DNA from: Branchiostoma floridae
Lineage: Eukaryota; Chordata; Leptocardii; Amphioxiformes; Branchiostomatidae
DNA length: 64,000 bases
Reading direction: 5' to 3'
Assembly (NCBI RefSeq): GCF_000003815.2
Contig: NC_049979.1
Location: forward strand, 19,835,201-19,899,200
Below are positions 1 through 9,831 of the stretch, piece after piece. The translations under genes and the position numbers were made by a program. Each line of letters starts with the position of its first letter. Position 1 is the stretch's first letter. The notes beneath the pieces are model-generated. The model saw nothing but the letters and a program-made list of their open reading frames with translations, was not told the DNA's origin and did not search any database.

Positions 1-355
1 TAAAACTGCTCCGAAGTATGCTCCGGAGTAAATGAGTAAGTATATTTGTTGTAATAAGTTAGTATATTTGCCATGTACGTACGAACATATACCATCTATA
101 TGTAAATGCAGTGAATCATTGCTTTGGAGTATTGCTCCGTAGTAAAATAAACTGCTCCGGAGTAAAAATAAACTGCTCCGGAGTAAAATAAACTGCTCCG
201 GAGTAAAATAAAACTGCTTCGGAGTAAAATAAAACTGCTCCGGAGTATGCTCCGGAGTAAATGAGTAAGTATATTTGTTATAGGTAAGCATATTTGTCAT
301 GTACATACGGACATATGTCATCTATATGTACATGCAGGAAATCATTGCTTTGTAG
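1..355. repeat. Short tandem repeat tract (GCTCCGGAGTA family)
   Basis: A unit of about 20 bases containing ACTGCTCCGGAGTAAAATAA repeats several times between about 124 and 262. The flanking segment with GTAAGTATATTTGT and CATGTAC occurs twice (about 26-115 and 262-350), so the tract looks like a larger unit duplicated around a short satellite. No coding potential is seen. Confidence 0.7.
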
Positions 356-570
356 TAGCCTTATACGTGTGTGTTATGTAGGCATATATCAACACAACAC
401 AAAAGGCACTTGTGTACGGTGACCCTGTTTCTCAACACTTTACTATTACTTGACGGCGATCAAAATTGTATTAAGATATTCATAACCAACACACATGTCG
501 TCCTATATGTCACATATGGTATCACATTAGGAAAGAAAAATTGTACTGCAAGCGATATGGCGACCTCACA

Positions 571-1206
571 TTACTTCAGGACGAGGTAACCATATTTTTT
601 CATCAATGTCTGTTCTGGCACCCAGTTCTTGCTGTGTACAATCTCATTACTGTAACGAGGCAATGCAGCGAACTCTATTAGATAAAACTTTTTGCCAGCG
701 CGCTTCTTCTGTTTGATGACGCGTTGAGGAACATCGCCTGGCTGGTGAGGTAGTGCGATGGACCAGNNNNNNNNNNNNNNNNNNNNNNNNNNNNNNNNNN
801 NNNNNNNNNNNNNNNNNNNNNNNNNNNNNNNNNNNNNNNNNNNNNNNNNNNNNNNNNNNNNNNNNNNNNNNNNNNNNNNNNNNNNNNNNNNNNNNNNNNN
901 NNNNNNNNNNNNNNNNNNNNNNNNNNNNNNNNNNNNNNNNNNNNNNNNNNNNNNNNNNNNNNNNNNNNNNNNNNNNNNNNNNNNNNNNNNNNNNNNNNNN
1001 NNNNNNNNNNNNGTATCCGTGTCGTGTTCGGACGACACGTCGGAGTCGTCGAAAACATCGCGCTCCCGGTAAGAGCCCGTCTCGGCATCAACGACGACTT
1101 CTCCCGAGGCAACACCTGACTTGTCTCGGTGTTTTCTTTCAAGATGACGCTCGAGGTTGAACGCACGATCAAATTCCCGATCACAAATTTCGCAGACGTG
1201 AGGCAT
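571..1206 (-). CDS. Small C2H2 zinc-finger protein with a chromo-like C-terminus (interrupted by an assembly gap)
   Basis: An uninterrupted minus-strand reading frame runs from ATG at 1206-1204 to TAA at 573-571, with 246 N inside it. The N-terminus is one classic C2H2 finger, CEIC then HLERKH about 12 residues later (CX2C-X12-HX4H), followed by an acidic Ser/Asp-rich stretch. After the gap the C-terminus is basic, with KKFYLIEF and later NWVPEQ. That pattern recalls the chromodomain core (Y-L-I/V-x-F/W then W-x-P/E), but the match is weak. No intron is needed. It lies head to head with the CARD gene on the other strand. A nuclear DNA- or chromatin-binding role is inferred from the finger. 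The protein family is not recognised and could be host or transposon-derived. Confidence 0.5.
   Translation of the reverse strand: MPHVCEICDREFDRAFNLERHLERKHRDKSGVASGEVVVDAETGSYRERDVFDDSDVSSEHDTDXXXXXXXXXXXXXXXXXXXXXXXXXXXXXXXXXXXXXXXXXXXXXXXXXXXXXXXXXXXXXXXXXXXXXXXXXXXXXXXXXXXWSIALPHQPGDVPQRVIKQKKRAGKKFYLIEFAALPRYSNEIVHSKNWVPEQTLMKKYGYLVLK
767..1012. other. Assembly gap (246 N)
   Basis: A run of N inside the zinc-finger reading frame. The reading frame on both sides agrees only if the true gap length is a multiple of three. Confidence 0.99.
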
Positions 1207-1301
1207 ACTTTTTTGTTCGGTGGACAGAAGGAAAATGATTAGATCTTGATGTGCACACATATATTTGTCGGGCATTTAGTTTTTTAGGGATCGTACGTTT
1301 T

Positions 1302-1401
1302 NNNNNNNNNNNNNNNNNNNNNNNNNNNNNNNNNNNNNNNNNNNNNNNNNNNNNNNNNNNNNNNNNNNNNNNNNNNNNNNNNNNNNNNNNNNNNNNNNNN
1401 N
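1302..1401. other. Assembly gap (100 N, probably nominal size)
   Basis: Exactly 100 N, a typical placeholder length. It lies between the zinc-finger start codon and the first CARD exon, so promoter or 5' exons of either gene may be missing. Confidence 0.99.
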
Positions 1402-1553
1402 ACACAAACACACAAGTAGCTTTGTCACCGTTCAGTTTTTCCATTGTAACCATAGGTTTGACTTATAGAGGTAAATACACAGATGTTGAACCGTGTACTG
1501 CAGAATATGAGCACATCCGGGACATCATCAAGGGACGCCAGACTGGGTGCGGC

Positions 1554-4121
1554 ATGACGTTTTTCAGGGGCGTGGGAGCGGTCTGTGCACATAACCTGCA
1601 GCGGATTGTGGCAGTGGACATGCTGACGCATCTCTGCTGTCTTACTGATGACGATAAAGTGAGCCTTCAGACAAACTAGCATGAGAGTTTAGAGATGACC
1701 AGTAGAGGCATTGCAATAATAGACGACGATCTGGAGCCGTCGATACTTATACCTTGCGATACCAAAATTTCCAACAGTTTTCCAAGAATGTTCAACATAG
1801 TAACGTTATACATTTAAAAACTCTGCTTCAACATACAGCAATTGTTTTGTGTTGAAAAAATTCTTATATACTATATACTGCGTTGACTACCAACACGCAC
1901 AGGTGAACTTTCATGAGTTAAGTCAATGTCAAGTTCAATGTCTTATCTCTTTGCTTTCTCATATGTCGTGTAAATTCGCCAAGTGCGAAATCCATGCAAC
2001 TGTTTTATCTGCACACATAACGAACGCTGCATGACATTCATCCACCCTTCTTCAGGCTCTGGTTCAAAACGAGGCCCGTAACCATGGTAACTCCCGCGCT
2101 GTGGTGACCCTGCTGGACCGCGTGACACGCCGTGAGCCCGGCTGGTTCCAGCAGTTCCTGTCGGGACTCAGGCACACCGGGTATGTAGACATCGCTGAAC
2201 AACTGGAGGATCTGAGTTCAGGTGAGTATGGAACCTATCGCTTGGTATTATTTTTGATGCCTAAACGTTTTAGTCAAATTGTAGGTACGCATAGCAACCT
2301 ACATACGTACAGAAGGGTTGTTACAATACAACATCCTAATTGATGAGTATCTGATTTGATAAAAACACAGAGACACCTGTTAATGTCGTTCTTTCTCTCT
2401 CTTTCTCTCTCTTCCTCGCTCACTCTGTCACAGACTGTCTGTCTCACTCTACCTCTCACGCACTGCCAGATATTTGACCATTTCACATTGGCGTCCTTGC
2501 AGTTCAAGTCTGCACTTTTTGATACAAAGTGATACAAAGCGCTGACTATTTTAAAGGTAATCAAACTTGATAAGAAACTGTATTATATCTTCGCGTTACG
2601 CTCTTCTTCCAGTTCCAGAGGAAGGTCCATCAGTAGGTCTAGAAAAGTCAGGATCATTTACAGAAGTCACCAGCGGTACAGTTACGGGTGAGGCCGTACC
2701 GACAGGTGATGAAGGCGGATACCAGTCGTCCCCCACGCGCCCTGTTACTCTGGAGTTACCACAGGGCACTGGGGACAACACCATACACATACAGGAGAAT
2801 GGACGGCAAGGTACTCAGGAGATATCCTGAATTTTTTAGCGCTAGGTTATAAACTGCGCATTCTCTAAAGTCATGATTCACTAATCGATATCATTAGATT
2901 CTACTCGATTTCAGATGAAATTGAAATTAGATTTTTTCCCATTCCTTATTCAGATTAATAAAAAGTACAGGAAAAATATGCATATAGATAAGGAACAGGA
3001 CAAATAAATACAGATACACTGACAAAAATAGTACAGTGGCTTAAAACATAGCGCATGATAAGGACATCTTGATTTTTGTCTAATATATACCAGATGACAC
3101 TTACCATAAATGCATTTATGAATGGTTATAGAGATTGAAACGATATACAAAATGCAGGTTAAAGCGTAATTATTTACAATATCTACGCTTAAGCTGTGAT
3201 ATGTTTGATGTATCGTCCTTTGTCAATACGATCTGTAGATGAGTCAGAGCCGAGTTCTCCTGACTACCCTGAGGATACCGCTCCCTGGAAGGTGGCGCTG
3301 CGTGACCTGGGGTCACAGCTGTTCCACATGTCTGGGCAGGTTTCGGGCACGGTCGGACAGGTGATGATGTTGTCTTTCATGCATGATATATCCATATCCG
3401 TTCCGTTTGTAAGTTTATGTGCAAACAGTTTCACTCTTTTAAAGTTAAATACCTTTTTGCGTGATACGAGTAGCACAGGTGAGGGCCACAGTGGTATCTG
3501 CGGTACGAGGATCTGGTTTTCACAATTAGTTCGGGTGATGTAATTCTAACGCTTGTTGTATATCATTACCAACACACCATGACCATTCACGGATGAAAAA
3601 ATGTATTTCCGTATTGACATCAGTAGCGTGCATGCCCACTCATACTTGGCAAGTGACCCAAGCAATAAGAAGCAGCGTCTTGTATTGCTGGTGTCTCAGA
3701 TGTCCAAGACCCTCTCCCTCCATTCCTCCCTCACCTTTCATCAATCTATATTGATCTTTGAGAGCACAGCATGCATCGTTACACAATGTTAGCTGTATGT
3801 TGTACATGTATGATACCTATGTAGCACAATCTAAAGTCTTTGACTCTTTGCCAATCAGTACCTCTTCCAAAGCAGGTACGAGTGTTTGGCCGTACCATCC
3901 ACTACAATACAAGAGGAGCGTTCAGCCGTGGCTTCCAGTGGCGGTACTATGGCGGAGCGCGGGACCAGGAGACTGGCCGCTCGTTTAAAGTTGCGGATGG
4001 ATATCATAACCAATCCACAGTAGTAAGGAAGGCAACAGAAGGCGTCTTGAATACACTGATGGCTGAAGGAATAATAGAATACAGAGAAATTAAGGATAAT
4101 TTTATGGATGACATCCTCTGA
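1554..4121 (+). CDS. CARD-domain protein, five exons (RLR/MAVS-type CARD, unknown C-terminal domain)
   Basis: Exons by splice sites and phase: 1554-1658, 2056-2221, 2613-2810, 3239-3360 (or 3339) and 3876-4121, about 278 codons, stop TGA at 4119. Phases 0, 1, 1 and 0 all close. Exons 1-2 together encode a six-helix CARD. The pieces IVAVDMLTHLCCLTDDDK, then ALVQNEARNHGNSRAV, then PGWFQQFLSGLRHTG follow the spacing of the CARDs of MDA5/RIG-I and MAVS, so a cytosolic CARD-CARD adaptor role in RNA-virus sensing is plausible (inference from the family). Exon 3 is acidic, Ser/Thr/Gly-rich and probably disordered. The last exon encodes a compact basic-aromatic region (RGFQWRYYGG) with a helical end, unlike anything I recognise. 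No helicase or membrane anchor is seen. The start is uncertain: the frame is open upstream to 1443, and Met 1554 is the first one close to helix 1. Confidence 0.72.
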
Positions 4122-6231
4122 AGACCCCAAAACTAATTAATGCGCGCGGGCGAAAAAAAAAGAAAAATCCAGCAAGAAAATTCTGCTAAACCACAAGACT
4201 AATCATCCAGTCCGTTCTTACCCAGACTTGTTTTGTCTTATGTTTACCTCCAGCAAGACTGTAACAGACAATCGTCGCCAGTTCGATCATGTTTATATTG
4301 CTATTCTTGGTGCTGTGGCCCCATGCCCTGACATGAAATTCTGATTGACCAGGGATGATATTGTGTAACATGTGGCTACAGTTTTCTTTAGAGCAGGCAA
4401 ACGTCAATGTCATCCATCAAATTAAGTTTGTTTGACCTTATGTTTTATCTGAGATAGTTAACCCATGGAATAGATAGGTGCCCCAACGACCCACTCAGAG
4501 GTCAAGGAATAGTTGAGGTTAGGTAAGCTTGCCCCCAAGTCAAGAGCGTACATGTTTGCTTCGCGAGCGCCATCTGGTCAATTTCTCAAAACAACAGGAT
4601 ATTACAAGCGTCCGTGCGAACGGACTCCATACATACTATTAGGTACTCATGCGCAATTATGCATTCGCCAAGAAGGTTATGTTATCGGTGCTTTTGGTTG
4701 GTTAGTTAATTGGTTTGTTGTTGTTTTTTTTGTTGTTGATGAAAATTAGCAACTCCCCTCTATCACATTATTGCACTAATTGGAGGGAAAAGATTGTGTT
4801 TATTAGTGAAAAAAATGATAGCTCCCCTCCATCACATTAATTCACTAGTAAGAGGAGAATAATTCTTGTCTAAATGTATTATCTAAATAATGGGATATTA
4901 TTGTGGCAACCATCATCACGTGTAAAAGTAGTTAACATGGTTCTCCACCGAAGACCTTTTATGAACTAAAGTAATGTGAGAACTAGAAAGGCCGACATTT
5001 GCTTAAGAGCAAATACAGCATATTTCAGCCATACCCCTTCCCACGCAACATTGGACTGTTCCAAATCACCCCTGCGCAAAAATGGAACATCCTCTTAACA
5101 GTACATTATCCCCCAAAGTGGACTGGTATTGTGAATTGATTCCAGGTAAAAACAGAGCTTGCTTCTATTTTTCAGAAAATGACAATAATCACACCTTCCA
5201 TTCAGAAAACTTTCATCATGACTGAAAATTGTTGAATGACTTCAATCATGTAATGTCATTAACAATTTTCAGTACGATAACTAGGTGTAAGTTTAAAAAA
5301 GTATAAGCTCCTTGTGATGTGGGTACATTTATTATTGCAGTGAACTTTTTTTATTCAAGTAGGGCATACGATTTAGTAATTATCAAGCAGGTGCAGGTAC
5401 TGTAGGAGCGTTTGTTTTCTTCAAGCTGTAAAACTGTTAAACTGTTTTACTTTGTATGCAATCAGCCATCGAGCCTATTCTTATTTTAGTTTAACAACTT
5501 CCTGCCAGACCCGGAAGATACGATTGAACCTTGTTCGAGGATTTATTTTCGTCTGTCTGGTCAGTCTGTTCATACCCTGGCGCTGAGAGTGTTTTATTGG
5601 GCTGAAACTCTGGCAGTTTAAAGTTAGTTACAATTTAAATGTTCAAAGTTTATGTCAAACAACAACAGCACTAGGAAATGTGGCCACTATAGACAGGTGG
5701 TCACTATAGAGAAAATGCTGATCTATTGACTAGGAGCCATACGTTACACATGATTTCAGTACACTGATCATTAATCATATAAACATTGCACAGGTACGCC
5801 AATTGTTTAGATGTACAATTAAGTTCAAATAATTCTGAAGAGAAATATTGATGAGAAAATAATCATTCTCGCCACTGTCTAACTTATAATTACGTATCAA
5901 AACTAAACGCAGATTTTCTAACTAACGCACCTTTCGCCGACTTCATCAAAGGACCGCCGGCTATCAATCAAACACGGCTGTTGATTAGACTTAGAGTTTC
6001 AAACAGTCATGTGCTGTGTGCCAGTTGACAGCGAACTTCATGCTACGTGATGTTTTACATTGCTTGGACCTTCTTTCCTACAGCGGTGCTTCTACAAAAT
6101 ATTTAGACTGTAACACTGAGTCCCACATGTTTTATAGAATAGAATTTGACGCAGAACAGCGTTTTTTGCTGGGTATTTTTCTTGAAACATGTCCGTGGGA
6201 ATATCAGCGAGGCAACGACGTAGGGATATCA
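4122..6231. other. Gene-poor interval
   Basis: No supported gene. AT-rich, with short imperfect repeats such as CTCCCCTCYATCACATTA at about 4753 and 4821 and GGTCACTATAGA-like pairs near 5680-5715, which may be worn transposon ends. Confidence 0.5.
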
Positions 6232-8330
6232 GACCGTCAAGAAAAGTCGCACGGCGGCTAACGGCGCAGCGAAGATACTACTAGCGCTATAAATAAGCGC
6301 TTCAACTTAGGATGGCAACCCGTACAATATTTTTGTATACTGTTGAGCTAAGTAAAGTTTGTGTTGTTTATGAGGTTTTAGTTGTCTTTGAAGCTTTGAC
6401 CCGAAATATTTTAAAGTCAAACTGCTGAAGAGAAGTAAGTGACTGCTACGATTATCGTAGATATGGCCCTAAAAAAACTGCTAAAAGAAGCCTTCTCAAT
6501 AGTCTAAAATGCAAGAGCTTCCGGGGGGCTTCGCCCACCTGGGTCCCCCCCACAGTGGCCCTGCCCCTGGACCCCGCCAGGGACATTCGGCGGCCCCCGG
6601 ACCCCTGTCCGACGCTTTGAAAAAATCCTGGCGAGAAGTCTGTACGGCCTGAGTCTTCAAGTTAACGTATTGTGTGGTCCCGCTTATGAATATTAATTAG
6701 CCTTCGCTTTCCTCTTCGCTGATTGGCTGAACCATTAATTGAATTAACTCTTCCTGCCGGCTAGACGCAGGTGCAGATGTCGGCTCTGTGGGGTGAACGT
6801 CCGAAAGGTCATGGCATATGCGCATGGAGAACGAAAGAAAACCAATTTCCCCTAAAAAAGTGCTGTAATTAAGCCTTTTACAGTACTTTATGCCAAAAAT
6901 TTTACTTGGATCATTTTACCAACTATCTTATGCCTATCTATACCAAATGTTACTCATACCAGGGTACAGGGGTACAAAATATACCGTTATAAGACCGTCA
7001 ACAACAGTCGCACGGAGCTAACAGCGCAGCGAAAATACCATCGCTAGCGTTTCAACTTCGGATAACAAGTTATAAGTACTGTTGAACTCAGTAACGTTAA
7101 AGTTTGTTTTTAGTTGCCTTTGACGGTTTGACCTGAAATAGTGTTACGCTAAACTCCTGAAGAGAAGTTAAGTGACTGCTGCGATTATCATAGATATGCC
7201 CCTAAGAACTGATACAATATAAAGCCTTCTGAATAGTCTAAAATGCGAGAGCCTTAGGCGGGCTTCGCTCCCCCTGGCGGGAACACTGCTATATACGGGA
7301 TCATGAGGCCCCGCTTATGAATATTAATTAGCCTTTGGCCTCCTCTTCGCTGATTGGCTAGGTCTTTGATTCAATTACATGTAACTCTCCGGCTGACGCG
7401 CACAGGTGTGGCTCTGTGCGGGGTCACGGAAGGTCACGTCAGGAGGCCAAAAGAAAACAAATTTCCCCTCAGAAAAGTGCCAAAATTAATCATTTTAAAG
7501 TTGTTTATGTCAAAAATTTTACTTGAATCTTGTTACCAAGTATCTAATGCCTATCTATACCAAATTTCAGGTCATTTAATTGTAATACCAGGGTACAGGA
7601 GCCAAAAGTGTCCTTTTTTGGTCAAAAATTGGCCAAAAATCGCAAAAATAAGCATTTTGTTGCACTGTACACCAAAAGTGTTATTGAATTTATATGAAGG
7701 GATTATCAAGGCACATCTGTGTCAAATTTCAGCTCATTCGGTTGCAATACCAAGGTACAGGAGCCAAAAGTGTCATTTTTTGGTAAAAAAATTGGTCAAA
7801 AAATCGCAAAAATAAGCATTTTGTTGTACTGTACACCAAAAGTGTTATTGAATTTATATGGGGGCATTATCAAGGCACATCTCTGTCAAATTTCAGCTCA
7901 TTTGGTTGTAATACCAGGGTACAGGGGCCAAAAGTGTCCTTTTTTGGTCAAAAATTGGTCAAAAAATCGCAAAAATAAGCATTTTGTTGTACTGTACACC
8001 ACATGTGTTATCGAATTTATATGGGGGCATTATCAAGGCACATCTCTGTCAAATTTCAGCTCATTTGGTTGTAATACCAGGGTACAGGGGCCAAAATATA
8101 CAGTTTTGGTCTAAAATTGACCAAAAAATCTCAATAAAATCATTTTAGAGGCAGATATGAAAAAACTGAGAAAAAATCATCAAGGTATTGGCCCATTCTA
8201 CCCCTGTGCCGAATTTCAGGTCATTCGGTCCAGGAACGGCGGAGATGAATCACTTTGAAGATTTGACAGGAGAAAGAAAGAAAGAAAGAAAGAAGAAACA
8301 TTACGAATACAATATATTTCACCATACTAT
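6232..8330. repeat. Duplicated non-coding element, two diverged copies
   Basis: Copy 1 (about 6232-6985) and copy 2 (about 6994-8300) share in the same order: GACCGTCAA, GTCGCACGG, CGCAGCGAA, a stretch ending in CTTCGCY, then CGCTTATGAATATTAATTAG, TCCTCTTCGCTGATTGGCT, and CTATCTATACCAAAT. Copy 2 is longer because its 3' part was expanded into a 163-bp array. It ends with GATTTGACAGGAG followed by (GAAA)n at about 8272-8293, a simple-repeat tail typical of non-LTR or SINE-like elements. No protein is encoded. Family not recognised. Confidence 0.6.
7570..8115 (+). repeat. Tandem array, period about 163 bp, four units
   Basis: The string GTACAGG with its following AGCCAAAAGTGT context recurs at about 7593, 7755, 7919 and 8082 (spacings 162, 164, 163). 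Each unit includes GGTCAAAAATTGGYCAAAA, AAATAAGCATTTTGTTG and ATCAAGGCACATCTCTGTCA. Open frames through it are by-products of the repeat. Confidence 0.85.
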
Positions 8331-9700
8331 GTATGGCTGAAATATAAATAAACAGTACTCCCTATCCCCAAAGTAACAGCGATGAGACAACGTAAATATG
8401 TCTTCTGACTCTGGTGTGCAAGACTACCGACTAAAAGTGCACATGTGTACCCATGTCTGTAGTGACCTTTAGCATACTAACAGGGTAACCTATATCATCA
8501 CGTACTACAATCACGTACATAGCAAATGTACTGATGAATGACACTTCTGTGCCGGATATAAGAATATCTCTGAGAAATGTAACACACAGCAGAATGTAGA
8601 TTAAAGTCAGTAGAAACAAAACGTGTTTGTGCGTTCTCTGAGTACAGACTCTCGTATAGATACTACACGCCACAATAGCCATCCGTTGAAGTTAAAGCTA
8701 CAAGCTATCCCAAGCTGAAGATCTCAGGCGACAGCAGTAGAATTATGTTTCCCTCATTCGTAAATGAAAGAAATTGGGTTTCCGCTATGTAACGTTCATT
8801 TTGGCCTATTGTCCTAAGGTCCTATTCTCAAGATATGCGAGAGTCTCATGTGAACAATGCATCAGGGAGGGTTCTGGTATTAGCCGTGCACACGTACATT
8901 GTATGCAAATCGCCTTCTCTACAAGAGGAAGCAGGCTGCCGCGGTTGAACTTGCCACAACAGGAACCACAGTCTGACACTGAGCTACAACCTACTCGACC
9001 TCTCAACGTTGTCTAGGAGGGTGCTTTCAGAGGAATTCGTCGGGATCAACCTGTCCACATTGTAAGGATGCTATCTCTTCATTTTCATATTGTTGCAGAC
9101 TCATAGAAGAAGAGCTGTATTTTTGGACCTGAATAGAGTTACACGTATACGGTATACATGTACGCGAGCGAGGAGTAAGAGAGTAATCAAGATCTGATCA
9201 ACAAAGCACCCCAAATTGTTAAAGACAGTAGATGTAAGTCAGAATTATCATTATATGACACACTACGTAGGCACCGAGCTACAAACGCAGAACATACACG
9301 ATGAAGTCTCGCATCTTACAGGCACAAGAACCACTGACTGAAAATAGAAACTCCAGGCAGCGCCAAAAGACCCTTGGTCTGACTTGTGCGGAAAGTGACA
9401 TCAGTGTAATCAGTCATTACATATATCTGAAAGGTAAGTTTTATTTCGTCTTTGGGTAACACAGACATGTCAAATGCTGTACTTGTGATACTCATAGAAT
9501 ACTTAAACTACAAGTTCACAATGAAAATTGGTTTCTCTTGATAGATACGAGGCAAATGTATCGAGGCCAGTTTTGTATTTCCTTCCTTTCCCCTTCTTTG
9601 CTTGGGTCAGTTGTTTTGTTGGTGGACATGGACCATTCCAATGCAGCATCTCAAATCAGGGGGCAGGATACTTGAAAGTCCTTTACGTTACCCGATAATA
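8331..9700. other. Interval upstream of the LRR-Ig gene
   Basis: No protein-coding exon is supported. A possible non-coding leader exon ends near 9431 (AAAGGTAAG), but nothing shows it is used. Confidence 0.4.
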
Positions 9701-9726
9701 ACACTTCAGAGTGAAGACAACACTAT

Positions 9727-9734
9727 GTATAAAA
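9727..9734 (+). promoter_or_regulatory. TATA-box-like element of the LRR-Ig gene
   Basis: TATAAAAG, about 100 bases upstream of the chosen start codon at 9832. The spacing fits a short leader on a single-exon gene. Inferred from sequence only. Confidence 0.45.
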
Positions 9735-9831
9735 GTGTATGAATGATAGGCATAATTATGTTATGTCTGCCATCCCTAGTTATTTTGTAATTAGCGCTGA
9801 TTTGCCCTTATTTCTGCATACCAGGTACATC

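Noticed and set aside
7570-8115. CRISPR-like repeat array
   Set aside because: The whole 163-bp unit is repeated with no unique spacers, and the sequence is from an animal genome.
9339-9356. ISRE upstream of the LRR-Ig gene
   Set aside because: GAAAATAGAAACT has three rather than two bases between the GAAA units, so it does not fit the consensus.
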